Positions 51,173 to 60,477 of a stretch of DNA of 64,000 nucleotides are shown piece by piece (position 1 is the first letter of the stretch; each line of letters starts with the position of its first letter). A program made the translations under genes and the position numbers. Origin of the DNA: Campylobacter showae. GTDB lineage: Bacteria; Campylobacterota; Campylobacteria; Campylobacterales; Campylobacteraceae. Location: NCBI RefSeq assembly GCF_004803815.1, contig NZ_CP012544.1:372001-436000 (forward strand). Direction: 5' to 3'. The notes under the pieces were generated by a model. It ran no database searches. It saw only the letters and a program-made list of their open reading frames with translations, and was not told where the DNA came from.

Positions 51173-52541
51173 TACCTCCAAGGACATCCCATGCCTCATC
51201 ACGAGAAACAACCTTCCATTTTCCTTCTATCAAAGCAAGTGGAGAGTCTGGACGCAGTGCGTCAGCCCTAAATTTTTCTATCCATTCTTTATAGCTTTTG
51301 CCGACAAATTCTTCTATGGCTTGAATGTCCGCTTTGTTTTCCTCGTCCCAACGACCTATTAAACAGGCTTTTGCCAATTCGCGAGCAGTATTTCGTTTCG
51401 CATATGACGGCGCAGCGGCTCCTACGAGATACCTCATAAGTGCAGACAGCCTCCTATTTCCTATTTTAGCAAATTCCTCTGCAAGAGCATCTGGAAATTG
51501 CGCTTTCGTCAGTATCTCTTTGATCTGATATGATGGAGGACTTTTAAGGTCTATAACATCGTCATTGCCGTTTGATGAGGCATCGCAAAACGGCACGATC
51601 ACTCCATGCCCTTTTTCTATAGCCAACGTAAGCAAATTTTGTTGCTCATCATCTAAATCCAATCTAGGGCTAGCAACCAATACATGTGATCGTCGCAACT
51701 CGGATATCGCTTGCCATGTATCTTTATCTTTTATAAAAAGACACTTATCTGCATATTTTTGCGCCTTTTCTTTTCCAAGCGTCATAAGGTAAGCCGCCAC
51801 AAAATCATCTACGTCATTTTCGCTCTCAGCAATAATAAATAGCTTTTTGGCTTTGCCCAAAAAGATACTCTCAAGCGCACTACAAGCCTTATCGCGAGAA
51901 GAGATAAAAAGCTCGGGCGTAAGAGCCAGCCCATTAAATTGTGACTGGATCAAGTTGCAATTTTTAAATTTAGATTGAGTTAAATTCCAGTGTTCAAGCG
52001 GGGTTATGATATCACCTAAATTTGACGAAATTCCTATTTTGCAAGCCATCCACTTACCGATAGCGGGAAATTCTCTAAGCCAATCCGCTAGCTTTACCCC
52101 ATCTATTATTATAATTCGTTTCCATCCTGTATTTTGCCGCCTTTTAATCCAAGCCCTCTGTTTTGGCTCATCCCAACCATTTGCTTCGGCCGAACGCGGA
52201 GTAGCGAAGACGAAAGTGAAATTTGCCCGCTCTTCATTGCTCAGTTCATCAGTTCTTTTTTGAAAGTCGCTACTTGCTTTTTCTTGAGGATCTTTTCCGG
52301 TGCCTATTTCCCAATAGGATTTCCCCGCAGGAACAAATTCCAAAAATCCGGTCTCGCAATATACAAGACCATCCATACCGGATTGATTTACGGCATCGCC
52401 GTAAGGTATGCGACACTCCTTTATATCGGGTGCAGATTGCTTGATAAGTAGATAAATAAGCTCCGGAATTATTCCCTGGCTTTCACGCGTATCTGCATAT
52501 CGTGCCAAATCGTTAGGAGTTATAATGCTTGTGTATTTCAT
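51159..52541 (-). CDS. Nuclease-like / degenerate NTPase-like protein, first part of a putative defence cassette
   Basis: The 460-residue protein is of no named family. Residues 20-100 resemble a PD-(D/E)xK nuclease fold: a helix with RESQGIIPELIYLLI, then GMDGLV (Asp57), a strand SYWEIGTG (Glu78) and QEKA (Lys88) followed by DFQKRTDEL. FVFATPRS and DGVKLADWLREFPAIGKWM follow. Residues about 215-330 look like a NTPase with a lost P-loop (LFIIAESENDVDDFVAAYL; HVLVASPRLDLDD as a Walker B-like strand). It ends in EAWDVLGGNDLE, where the next ORF takes over. Nuclease plus NTPase-like plus helical repeats suggests a STAND-like antiphage protein; this is inference. Confidence 0.72.
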   Translation of the reverse strand: MKYTSIITPNDLARYADTRESQGIIPELIYLLIKQSAPDIKECRIPYGDAVNQSGMDGLVYCETGFLEFVPAGKSYWEIGTGKDPQEKASSDFQKRTDELSNEERANFTFVFATPRSAEANGWDEPKQRAWIKRRQNTGWKRIIIIDGVKLADWLREFPAIGKWMACKIGISSNLGDIITPLEHWNLTQSKFKNCNLIQSQFNGLALTPELFISSRDKACSALESIFLGKAKKLFIIAESENDVDDFVAAYLMTLGKEKAQKYADKCLFIKDKDTWQAISELRRSHVLVASPRLDLDDEQQNLLTLAIEKGHGVIVPFCDASSNGNDDVIDLKSPPSYQIKEILTKAQFPDALAEEFAKIGNRRLSALMRYLVGAAAPSYAKRNTARELAKACLIGRWDEENKADIQAIEEFVGKSYKEWIEKFRADALRPDSPLALIEGKWKVVSRDEAWDVLGGNDLE

Positions 52542-52982
52542 GATTCAAGTATCCTTTTTTTTGATAGCATTTTATATATTTTTAGCTTTATTTCACAAAA
52601 TTTGCTTTCTAAAATTTTTAAGTAAATTGTGCTTTAATATGGTATAGCAATTTTAAGACCTATTTGTAACTGTTTATCGCAAAGATGCAGGTAAATGTAT
52701 ATGTGAAATTTACAAAAGATCGTGTGCAGATCAAAAAATTAATACGACAAAAACACGGTTTCATTTTCTAAAATAATCAAAATTTAATCTGAAAATCCAA
52801 GCTTTGCAAGGCTTTGACAAGAGAGCTGAAAACTAACCCACGCCCAAAACCTACACCAAATTTATGCTCAAGTAAGATAAGCGTAATTTAGACAAAATTT
52901 AGCCGAATTTACGCCAAAGCGCGGCAAGTTGTGCCTGCCAAACCAAAGCGCAAATTCGGCAAATTTAAAAAACGCGGGCCAA
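52542..52982. other. AT-rich gene-free region between cassette and asd
   Basis: Visibly richer in A and T than neighbouring gaps in its first 250 nt, and poorer in AAATTT words there, as in the adjacent cassette. It may mark the right edge of inserted DNA. No direct repeats, tRNA or integrase were seen. Confidence 0.5.
52571..52598 (-). promoter_or_regulatory. Candidate promoter of the putative defence cassette
   Basis: On the minus strand TTGTGA (52593-52598) and TATAAA (52571-52576) are 16 nt apart, 30 nt before the ATG at 52541; AAGGA lies between. Reasonable spacing, imperfect boxes. Confidence 0.4.
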
Positions 52983-54008
52983 TTATTCCTGCATCTCTAT
53001 CCATTTTTGCGCGATTCTTACGGCATTAGTCGCTGCTCCCACGCGGATCTGGTCGGCGCTGCACCATAGATGCAGGACGTTTTTGCGGTAGTTATCCGTG
53101 CGGATGCGTCCGACGTAGGTCTCGTTGGTATCGCTTGAGATGCTCGGCATCGGGTATTTTTTCGCGGCTGGCTCATCCACGACCACGATACTAGGCGCTT
53201 TGCGCAAGATTTCGCGGGCGGCTGCGGCGTCCACGTCTCTATCAAAATGAATCGTGATTGCCTCAGAGTGGCTGCGAAGCACCGGCACGCGCACGCAGGT
53301 CGCGCTCACTTCCATATTTTTGTGGAGGATTTTTTGGGTCTCGTTGACCATTTTCATCTCCTCTTTTGTGTAGTCGTTGTCTAAAAACACGTCGATGTGC
53401 GGGATGACGTTAAAGGCTAGCTGGTGCGCGAAGACCTTTGGCTCGCACTCATCAAGCTTAAACTCGAAAAACTTTTGTAGCTGCGTGACTAACTCCTCCA
53501 TACCCTCTTTACCGGCACCCGAAGCCGCCTGATAGGTGGAGACGTCCACGCGGTTGATGCCGTATGCGTCGTCTAGCGGTTTTAAAATTTGTACCATCTG
53601 GATGGTCGAGCAGTTTGGGTTGGCGATGATACCGCGGGTTTTCCACTGGGCGATGTCCTCGGGATTGCACTCGGGTACGACTAGCGGCACGTCTGCGTCC
53701 ATCCTAAAGTGGCTGGTGTTGTCGATGACGACGGCACCGCTGGCGGCTGCAAATTTAGCGTATTTTTCGGATACCGATCCGCCCGCGCTAAAAAACGCTA
53801 TATCGATCTCATGCTCGTCAAAAACGGTCTCGGTGAGCTCCACGACTTTGTGGTTTTTGCCTTTAAACTCTATTTGGGTGCCCGCGCTTTTCGCGCTTGC
53901 TAGCGGTAGTAGCTCGCCGACCGGGAAATCCACCTCCTCCATGACGCGGAAAAGCTCCTCTCCGACTGCGCCAGTCGCGCCTACGACGGCAACGTTAAAT
54001 TTTCTCAT
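52983..54008 (-). CDS. asd: Aspartate-semialdehyde dehydrogenase
   Basis: Asd reduces aspartyl phosphate for lysine, diaminopimelate, methionine and threonine; its product line feeds ThrB in this window. FNVAVVGATGAVGEELFRV at the N-terminus binds NADP, the catalytic cysteine is in NPNCSTIQM near residue 130, and SSDTNETYVGRIR lies near residue 290. Length 341 is normal. From memory asd is followed upstream by flgR, flgQ, flgP and gyrA in C. jejuni (Cj1023c-Cj1027c), the same order as here. Confidence 0.97.
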   Translation of the reverse strand: MRKFNVAVVGATGAVGEELFRVMEEVDFPVGELLPLASAKSAGTQIEFKGKNHKVVELTETVFDEHEIDIAFFSAGGSVSEKYAKFAAASGAVVIDNTSHFRMDADVPLVVPECNPEDIAQWKTRGIIANPNCSTIQMVQILKPLDDAYGINRVDVSTYQAASGAGKEGMEELVTQLQKFFEFKLDECEPKVFAHQLAFNVIPHIDVFLDNDYTKEEMKMVNETQKILHKNMEVSATCVRVPVLRSHSEAITIHFDRDVDAAAAREILRKAPSIVVVDEPAAKKYPMPSISSDTNETYVGRIRTDNYRKNVLHLWCSADQIRVGAATNAVRIAQKWIEMQE

Positions 54009-54404
54009 TTTGGCTCCTTTTTTGATTTTTGTTTTTACTTCTCGGTCGGCAAAGCCCTCGCGACAAGCCTATTTGGCTTGACCCGGCGCCAAAGACTCCT
54101 CAGGCTTTGCAGACTAAATTTTGTTTGTTTCTTAGACGGCTTGCCGTCTTGCGGTTAGCCTCGTCGGTTGCGTCGCGCGCTTAAGACCAAACTTGTTTCG
54201 CGGGCTAAATTTAGGTTTTTGGCATAAAAAGCTAATCGCTACCGCTCTTGTTCGCTAAATTTAACTCCAATTTGCGATTGAATTTTGCTTCTCGCCTGCT
54301 CAAATTTGCCAAACTGCACGCCGCATTTTCAGCGTCGCCGTCTCGGCCGGCTAAATTTAAACTAAAATTCTGCTTATTTTACTCGCGTAAAGCTTAAATT
54401 TAAG
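54009..54404. other. Gene-free region between asd and flgR
   Basis: It contains a small palindrome AGACGGC-TT-GCCGTCT (54134-54149) whose 2-nt loop makes it a poor RNA hairpin. No extension of flgR is coded here: the frame after its stop gives no helix-turn-helix. No gene is seen. Confidence 0.5.
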
Positions 54405-55574
54405 CTATTTTCTGCTGCGAGCCTGCAAAAAAAGATCGCCGGGTTGTATTTCCTCGCCTTCGCTCAGTATCGCTGCTCGCTGCACGACGGAGATGAGCTC
54501 GCGGATATTGCCCGGGAAATCGTAGTTCTCAAGCTCTTTTACCGCCGCTTCGGAAAAGCTTTTTGCGCCGAGATTAAACTCCTCGCAGCTTTGTTTCAAA
54601 AAGCGCTCTGCGATAGGCAAGATCTCCTCTTTTCGCTCTCTTAGCGGCGGGATGGCGACGGGCACGGTGTTTAGGCGGTAAAACAGATCCTCTCTAAATT
54701 TACCCTCGCTGATCATCGCGGGCAGGTTTGCATTCGTCGCGGATATGATGCGAACGTCGATTTTGACGCTCTTTGTGGCGCCAAGGCGCGTGATCTCGCG
54801 CTCCTGGATCGCGCGCAGGAGTTTTGGCTGCAAATTTAGCGGCATCTCGCCGATCTCGTCTAAAAATAACGTGCCGCCGCTTGCTAGCTCGAACTGCCCC
54901 TTTTTCATCGCCGAGGCGTCGGTAAATGCGCCCTTTTCAAAGCCGAAAAGCTCGCTTTCTATCAAATTTTCGGGGATTGCAGCCATGTTTATCGCGATAA
55001 ACGGACCGTCCTTGCGCGGCGAGTTTTTGTGGATAAATTTAGCAAACAGCTCCTTGCCCACGCCGCTTTCGCCCATTAGCATCGCCGAAGCATCCGTTTT
55101 TGCGACGCGCGAGGCTAAATTTAGCGCGTTAGCAAGCGCGGGCGAGCTAGCTACGAAATCGGTCGAATCGGCCTGCGAATTTGACCCGTTTTGCGCGGCT
55201 TTTAGGCTCGCAGCAGGTAGCTTTCGGCGTAAAATTTCGACCCTTTTTATCGCCTCATATAGCGTTTGCGCGTCAAAAGGCTTCGTGAGGAAGTCCTTGA
55301 CGCCAAGGCGCACGCTCTCGATGGCTTTGTTTAGCGTCGCGTTGCCCGTCATTATGATGACGTCAAATTTGCCCTCCAGACGCTTGATAAACTCCAGCCC
55401 GTCCATCTGGGGCATGTTGATGTCGGTGATTATGAGATCGACGTCCTCGCCCATTTTTTTAAGCGCTTCGACCGCGCTTTTGTAGCTTTTGATTTTTAGA
55501 TCGTCGTATTCGCCAAGCGCGATCTCTAGGGACTTGCGCATGTTTATGTCGTCTTCTACTATTACGATGTTCAT
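54405..55574 (-). CDS. flgR: NtrC-type flagellar regulator FlgR without DNA-binding domain
   Basis: FlgR is phosphorylated by FlgS and activates sigma-54 at rod, hook and basal-body genes. Residues 1-115 are a receiver with DDINM and phosphoacceptor Asp in ITDINMPQMDG, then Lys in LTKPFD. Residues about 135-370 are AAA+: GESGVGKELFAKFIH, sigma-54 loop GAFTDA (the common variant of GAFTGA), GGTLFLDEIGEMP and the arginine finger region FREDLFYRLN. It ends at residue 389 with DFPGNIRELISVVQRAAIL, with no Fis-type helix-turn-helix, as reported for Helicobacter FlgR and unlike longer C. jejuni FlgR. Synteny supports the name. Confidence 0.92.
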   Translation of the reverse strand: MNIVIVEDDINMRKSLEIALGEYDDLKIKSYKSAVEALKKMGEDVDLIITDINMPQMDGLEFIKRLEGKFDVIIMTGNATLNKAIESVRLGVKDFLTKPFDAQTLYEAIKRVEILRRKLPAASLKAAQNGSNSQADSTDFVASSPALANALNLASRVAKTDASAMLMGESGVGKELFAKFIHKNSPRKDGPFIAINMAAIPENLIESELFGFEKGAFTDASAMKKGQFELASGGTLFLDEIGEMPLNLQPKLLRAIQEREITRLGATKSVKIDVRIISATNANLPAMISEGKFREDLFYRLNTVPVAIPPLRERKEEILPIAERFLKQSCEEFNLGAKSFSEAAVKELENYDFPGNIRELISVVQRAAILSEGEEIQPGDLFLQARSRK

Positions 55575-55577
55575 CTT

Positions 55578-55976
55578 TTACTCTTTGTTTTTAAATACGC
55601 TTATGATAGCCGAAGAGAGCTTAAATTTCACCGTAAATCGCACGGGAAGCAGCGTGAGATCGGTTGCGGAGTTCATATTTTTGTTGCGTTGGACGAAGCG
55701 ATCTTCGACCTTAAATTTGTATGGCAAAAAGCACTCGAAAAGCTCGTTTTTATGTAAATTTAAAAAATCCAGCGAACTTTGCGCGGGCTGCTTTGAGGCG
55801 TCTATTTCGCATAGATACTCGTACTCTAGCTCGCTTAGAACCATTGCCTTTGAAAGCGCGATATCGTCGTAAACGACGGTGTGATTTTTAGTAGAGATTT
55901 TAGCCCAGAGGATAAACTCCTCCGAGCTGTAAAGAAGCGCCGCAGCGGCAATCAGTAAGCAAAAATTTCTTGCCAC
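55578..55976 (-). CDS. flgQ: FlgQ-like motility protein
   Basis: The 132-residue protein has an N-terminal signal (FCLLIAAAALLYSSEEF) and a short soluble part. I name it by position: in C. jejuni the gene pair between flgR and gyrA is flgQ-flgP, needed for motility, with FlgQ helping FlgP stability. No domain is recognisable on its own. It overlaps flgP by 25 nt and ends 3 nt before flgR. Confidence 0.75.
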   Translation of the reverse strand: MARNFCLLIAAAALLYSSEEFILWAKISTKNHTVVYDDIALSKAMVLSELEYEYLCEIDASKQPAQSSLDFLNLHKNELFECFLPYKFKVEDRFVQRNKNMNSATDLTLLPVRFTVKFKLSSAIISVFKNKE

Positions 55977-56458
55977 TTGCTTTGGTCTATTTTCATTTCC
56001 ATTCTGACGCGATATAGCCCGTCTTTAAAGTCGTGCTCGACGATGGAAGCATTTTTAATGAGGCCTGCTACTTGAGCCGTGATGGTCGAGTCTCTAAGCA
56101 TCGCGTCTCTAACCGTATCTTTGGAGTTTATCTTGACTCCGTAGAGTTTCTCGGCTAGCTGTCTGTGCGCATCCGCGATGGCCGCGCGTTTAGCTAGTGC
56201 TAGAGACTGGGCGTGAGAGACGGTGTTGGTCGGAGCGATACCCTCACCCACGGCGCCAAATACCGCATCGGCCGGTTCGATATCGTATATCATCTTTTCT
56301 TGTTTCATCACGCTTCTGATGTCTTCTTTATCGACCTTTTGGATGACGATGTCTTGCTTTGCCGATGTTGCGTCGTCGGAAGCAAAAGGGTTGTTAAAAG
56401 AGCAACCGCTCGTCAAAAATACTACTGCGCCTAAAACCGCGAATGTAATTTTTTTCAT
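55952..56458 (-). CDS. flgP: FlgP outer-membrane motility lipoprotein
   Basis: The 168-residue protein has a lipoprotein signal with lipobox LTSGC (Cys19) and an LPP20-like domain: SLALKRAAIADAHRQLAEKL-type helix near residue 87 and LYRVRMEMKIDQSKWQEIF near the end. FlgP forms the basal disk around the C. jejuni flagellar motor, widening it for high torque. Its position beside flgQ and flgR supports this. The ATG has AAAGGTTCAAGA upstream. Confidence 0.88.
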   Translation of the reverse strand: MKKITFAVLGAVVFLTSGCSFNNPFASDDATSAKQDIVIQKVDKEDIRSVMKQEKMIYDIEPADAVFGAVGEGIAPTNTVSHAQSLALAKRAAIADAHRQLAEKLYGVKINSKDTVRDAMLRDSTITAQVAGLIKNASIVEHDFKDGLYRVRMEMKIDQSKWQEIFAY

Positions 56459-56531
56459 TCTTGAACCTTTAAATTTAGTTGTTTTTTTGTTTGCAAATTT
56501 ACTAGCAAATTGTATTCCAAAAACACTAAAT

Positions 56532-59150
56532 TCATTCTAAATTTTCTAGCGTCTCTTCGCTGCTCTCATCCTCGCCATCATCGGCTTTCGGACACTTGGC
56601 GATACTGACTACGTCGTCGCCGTCCACGTTTACGACGATGACGCCGCTAGTGTTACGGCCGGCTTTGCGGATGCTTTGCATATCGACGCGAATCATCTTG
56701 CCGCTTGAGGTTAGAGCCATCAGATCTTGTTCGTCATCGACCATTACGACGCCGATTAGATCGCCGGTACGATTCGTTAGCTTCATGCAGATTACGCCCT
56801 TTCCGCCGCGATTTGTTAGGCGGTATTCTTCTGCGGTAGTACGCTTGCCGATACCTTTTTGAGATATACTTAGCACCTCTTGATCGTTGTTTTCGATGAC
56901 GGCAGCGCCAACGACCTCGTCGCCGGCTTCTTTAAATTTGATACCCGTCACGCCGCGGGCCGTTCTGCCCATCTGGCGAACTTTGCTGAGTTTAAATTTG
57001 AGGCACATTCCCTTTTTGGTTACGATAAATAGCATCTTTTCGCTATCGTCGCTTCCTTCGGCCGCGTTCTCGTCGTTTTCCTCGCTATTTTCTTCATCGA
57101 TCTGAGCTTCTATCGCCTCTATCTCGTTTATCTCGGTCTCTACGCCAAGCTCGTCGATTAGATTTATCGGCTCTTCCTCGCCCTCGACGATGAGAGCCGT
57201 TACTAGCTCGTCGTTCTCGTCTAGGTTGATAGCGCGCACGCCGATAGAGCGGATGTTTTTAAATTCGCTTAAATTCGTGCGTTTTACGATGCCGTTTTTA
57301 GTGAAAAACGCGAGCGATTTGCTTTCGGCAAAATCAGTCGTCGGAATGATCGCTTTGATCTTTTCGTCAGGCTGCAGCTGGATGAGATTTACTACCGCTT
57401 TACCTTTTGCGGTGCGGCTTCCTTCAGGGATCTTATAGACTTTTAGCCAGTAGAGCTGTCCGCGATCAGTCACGAACATCAGCGTATCGTGAGTGTTGCT
57501 CGTAAAGAAGCTCTCGATGAAGTCGTCGTCGTACGTAGTTACCGCGACCTTGCCCTTGCCGCCGCGTTTTTGCTTCTCGTACTGCTTGCTCGGCACGCGC
57601 TTGATGTAGCCTCGGTGCGTGATGGTTACGACCATGTTTTCGTTAGGGATGAGGTCCTCGATGTCGATGTCGTCGTAGTCGTCTACGATCTCGGTGATGC
57701 GCGGCACTTTAAATTTATTTTTTATCTCAAGCAGCTCGTCTTTGATTAGTTTTTCTAGCAAGGTTTCGCTCTTTAAAATTTCATCAAGGCGCGCGATCTC
57801 GGCCATCAGCTCGGCTAGCTCGGCTTCTAGTTTTTCGCGCTCAAGACCCGTTAGCTTGCTTAGCCTCATATCTAGGATGGCGTTTGCTTGTAGCTCGCTA
57901 AGGCCGAATTTCGCCACCAATCCCTCGCGAGCGCTCGGCGTGTCGGCGCTATTTTTGATGAGCTCGATCACCTCGTCGATATTATCCAGCGCGATTTTTA
58001 AACCCTCTAAGATATGCGCTCTAGCTCTGGCTTTTTCCAGGTCAAATATCGTACGGCGGATGATGACGGTTTTTCTGTGATTTAAAAATAGCTTCAAAAG
58101 CTCGATTAGGTTAAATACCTTCGGCTCTTTGTTGTTTATCGCAAGCATAATGACGCCAAACGTACTCTCCATCGTCGTGGATTTAAAGAGATTGTTTAGC
58201 ACGATGTCGCTCATCGCATCGCGTTTTAGCTCGATGACGACGCGGATACCGTCTTTATCGGACTCGTCGCGCACCTCGCTGATGCCTTCAATCTGTTTTT
58301 CTTTGACTAGCTCGGCGATTTGCTCGATGAGGCGGGCTTTGTTTGTCTGATACGGCAGCTCGTCTACGACGATGACGTCTTTGTTCGGCTTTTTTTCGAT
58401 GTGGGTTTTGGCGCGTAGTTTTACGCGGCCGCGTCCCGTGCGGTAGGCCTCGATGATGCCTTTTTTGCCAAATATTATCCCGCCAGTCGGGAAATCCGGC
58501 CCTTTTATGTACTGCATCACCTCTTCTAGCGTCGCGTTTTTATTTTCGAGCACTAGCAAAAGCCCGTCGATTAGCTCGTCGAGGCTGTGCGGCGGGATAT
58601 TCGTCGCCATACCGACGGCGATACCACTAGAGCCGTTTAGCAGCAAATTTGGCACGCGGCTAGGCAGGACGTCGGGCTCGGTCTCTCTATCGTCGTAGTT
58701 TGGGATAAAATCGACCGTGTCTTTTTCGATATCGCGCAGGATTTCTTCGGTGAGATTGGTCATCCTAGCTTCGGTATAACGCATCGCAGCCGCGCCGTCG
58801 CCGTCGATGGAGCCGAAGTTGCCTTGGCCGTCGACCGCCGGATAGCGCATGGAAAATTTCTGCGCCATACGCACGAGTGCGTCGTAAACGGCCGTGTCGC
58901 CGTGCGGGTGATACTTACCGATGACGTCGCCCACGATACGCGCGGACTTCATATACGGACTGCGACTGCCGACTCCGAGGTTGTTCATCGCGTAGAGGAT
59001 ACGTCTATGAACGGGCTTTAGACCGTCTCTGGCATCTGGCAGGGCGCGACCGACGATGACGCTCATCGAGTAGTCGAGGTAGCTCGTTTTTATCGACTCT
59101 TCGATATCGACGGCTTGGATGTCTTGATTGTTTTCAAATATATTTTCCAT
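56532..59150 (-). CDS. gyrA: DNA gyrase subunit A
   Basis: GyrA cuts and reseals DNA in the gyrase tetramer. Catalytic Tyr lies in AMRYTEARM near residue 125; the quinolone region [15 protein letters not shown] has Thr86 and Asp90, the unmutated residues. The GyrA box QKRGGKGK is near residue 532, needed for wrapping DNA. Residues about 655-702 of the C-terminal pinwheel hold an acidic insert ([12 protein letters not shown] ... [18 protein letters not shown]). Length 872 is normal for Campylobacter. ATG has AAGGAAAAAT upstream. Confidence 0.98.
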   Translation of the reverse strand: MENIFENNQDIQAVDIEESIKTSYLDYSMSVIVGRALPDARDGLKPVHRRILYAMNNLGVGSRSPYMKSARIVGDVIGKYHPHGDTAVYDALVRMAQKFSMRYPAVDGQGNFGSIDGDGAAAMRYTEARMTNLTEEILRDIEKDTVDFIPNYDDRETEPDVLPSRVPNLLLNGSSGIAVGMATNIPPHSLDELIDGLLLVLENKNATLEEVMQYIKGPDFPTGGIIFGKKGIIEAYRTGRGRVKLRAKTHIEKKPNKDVIVVDELPYQTNKARLIEQIAELVKEKQIEGISEVRDESDKDGIRVVIELKRDAMSDIVLNNLFKSTTMESTFGVIMLAINNKEPKVFNLIELLKLFLNHRKTVIIRRTIFDLEKARARAHILEGLKIALDNIDEVIELIKNSADTPSAREGLVAKFGLSELQANAILDMRLSKLTGLEREKLEAELAELMAEIARLDEILKSETLLEKLIKDELLEIKNKFKVPRITEIVDDYDDIDIEDLIPNENMVVTITHRGYIKRVPSKQYEKQKRGGKGKVAVTTYDDDFIESFFTSNTHDTLMFVTDRGQLYWLKVYKIPEGSRTAKGKAVVNLIQLQPDEKIKAIIPTTDFAESKSLAFFTKNGIVKRTNLSEFKNIRSIGVRAINLDENDELVTALIVEGEEEPINLIDELGVETEINEIEAIEAQIDEENSEENDENAAEGSDDSEKMLFIVTKKGMCLKFKLSKVRQMGRTARGVTGIKFKEAGDEVVGAAVIENNDQEVLSISQKGIGKRTTAEEYRLTNRGGKGVICMKLTNRTGDLIGVVMVDDEQDLMALTSSGKMIRVDMQSIRKAGRNTSGVIVVNVDGDDVVSIAKCPKADDGEDESSEETLENLE

Positions 59151-59335
59151 ATTTTTCCTTAAAATTTACTTGCCGATTTTAGCTTAAATTTGATAAAAAC
59201 TTGCTAAATAGATATGTTTTATAGTGGCTTGATGAGGTTAAATTTGACCGAAATTTGGGGATGTTTGAGAATTTTACTTTGCTAGCTTTAAAATGCTAAA
59301 TTTGAGTCCGCATTTTACCTTGATTGAGTCAAATT

Positions 59336-59908
59336 TTAGTATCTCGCATCCGCAAGCGTTAGCGCGAAAAGCACCTCGTAGCCTGATTTTTCTAGCGTCC
59401 GTCTGGCTTCGTCTATCGTAGTGCCCGTCGTCACGATATCATCTATCAAGATAACGGGAAATTTTGGCGTTTTTAAGAGCTTAAAATTTCTCGGATTTTT
59501 TAGGCGAAAGGCGAGGTCTTTGCCGTGATAGCTGACGTTTGAGCACGCGTGCAAACAGGCGTAAAGTGGATGGATTTCCGCACTTTTTAACGCGCGAGCT
59601 AGGATCGCCGTATGCGAGTAGCCGCTAGTTGTTTTGTCGTCGATAGGTACGGCATTTACTGGCGAGCCGAAGCTAAATTTTCGCGCAAAAATCTTAAAAC
59701 TCAAATTTGCGAGCGCGCTATAAACGAAAGAGCCGTGAAATAGGTGCTTTGAGTGGAGTAAATTTTTAACTTCGGAGTAGTCAAAAAAGCTGTAAATTTT
59801 AAAATCGCCGTCCAAAACGCGCGTTCTTGCGGGCGAGGCGAGCAGGTGATCTTTGCAAATTTGACAGATCACGCCGAGGCTCAGATGCCCGCAGTTAGCG
59901 CATCTCAT
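59336..59908 (-). CDS. ComF-like phosphoribosyltransferase
   Basis: The 190-residue protein has an N-terminal four-cysteine zinc finger (CANCGHLSLGVICQICKDHL) and a type I phosphoribosyltransferase domain with the PRPP motif VILIDDIVTTGTTIDEARRT near residue 152. This is the ComF architecture, associated with DNA uptake (CtsW-like partner in Campylobacter, not certain). It shares one base with the MapA-like stop. In C. jejuni the same gene lies between gyrA and mapA, from memory. Confidence 0.87.
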   Translation of the reverse strand: MRCANCGHLSLGVICQICKDHLLASPARTRVLDGDFKIYSFFDYSEVKNLLHSKHLFHGSFVYSALANLSFKIFARKFSFGSPVNAVPIDDKTTSGYSHTAILARALKSAEIHPLYACLHACSNVSYHGKDLAFRLKNPRNFKLLKTPKFPVILIDDIVTTGTTIDEARRTLEKSGYEVLFALTLADARY

Positions 59909-60468
59909 TAGCTTTTTAGGATCTGGATCGCCGCGCGTTTTACGATGTCTTGGAGTAGCTCGTCAAAGAAGCTCTTAAACGCGCCGCTCGTGTGAATCGG
60001 GGCAAATTTGGTCTGCTCCTGCGAGACGTTTTTGGTGATGGTTTGATCGCCTCTATGTACCGTTATCGCAAGCTTTGCCGAGCCCTTTAGATTGTCCGTG
60101 GAGTAGCCGCTTAGATTTGCTTTAAGCTCGACGATCCTCACGTCCACGACGATATCGCCAAAGTCGCTCAAATTTGCTCCCAGACGCTTTAGCTCGGTGC
60201 TAAGGCCGTCTTGCAGCCAGCTCTCTATGCTGTTTTGCAGCGTGACGTATTCTTTGACGTTGCCGTTGCTACCCGTGATCGTGGCGACGATGCTTTTGTT
60301 TGCGCGAGCGTCCTCGATGCTATTTATTCGGATATTTTTTTGGTAGCCCATCTGGTTTGAGGTTGATTGATACGGGGTCAAATTTAACACCGAGCTGCGC
60401 TGCGAACATCCGCTCATGACCGCAGCAAAAAGCGCGGCGGCAATGGCGTAAAAAGCTAATTTTTTCAT
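59908..60468 (-). CDS. mapA: MapA-like outer-membrane lipoprotein
   Basis: The 186-residue protein has a lipobox VMSGCSQ (Cys20) and a YajG-like domain (NIRINSIEDARANKSIVAT, DIVVDVRIVELKANLSGYS). MapA is a Campylobacter-specific outer-membrane lipoprotein of unknown role. The name rests on position between the ComF-like gene and lepA and on the lipoprotein/YajG features. The next gene upstream ends 9 nt before it. Confidence 0.75.
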   Translation of the reverse strand: MKKLAFYAIAAALFAAVMSGCSQRSSVLNLTPYQSTSNQMGYQKNIRINSIEDARANKSIVATITGSNGNVKEYVTLQNSIESWLQDGLSTELKRLGANLSDFGDIVVDVRIVELKANLSGYSTDNLKGSAKLAITVHRGDQTITKNVSQEQTKFAPIHTSGAFKSFFDELLQDIVKRAAIQILKS

Positions 60469-60477
60469 ATTTTTCCT

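Noticed and set aside
54134-54149. AGACGGC-TT-GCCGTCT palindrome as a terminator
   Set aside because: A two-nt loop cannot form a good RNA hairpin and there is no T-run.
55005-55120. GAFTDA instead of GAFTGA in FlgR as an inactivating change
   Set aside because: GAFTDA is a frequent natural variant among sigma-54 activators, so it is not evidence of lost function.
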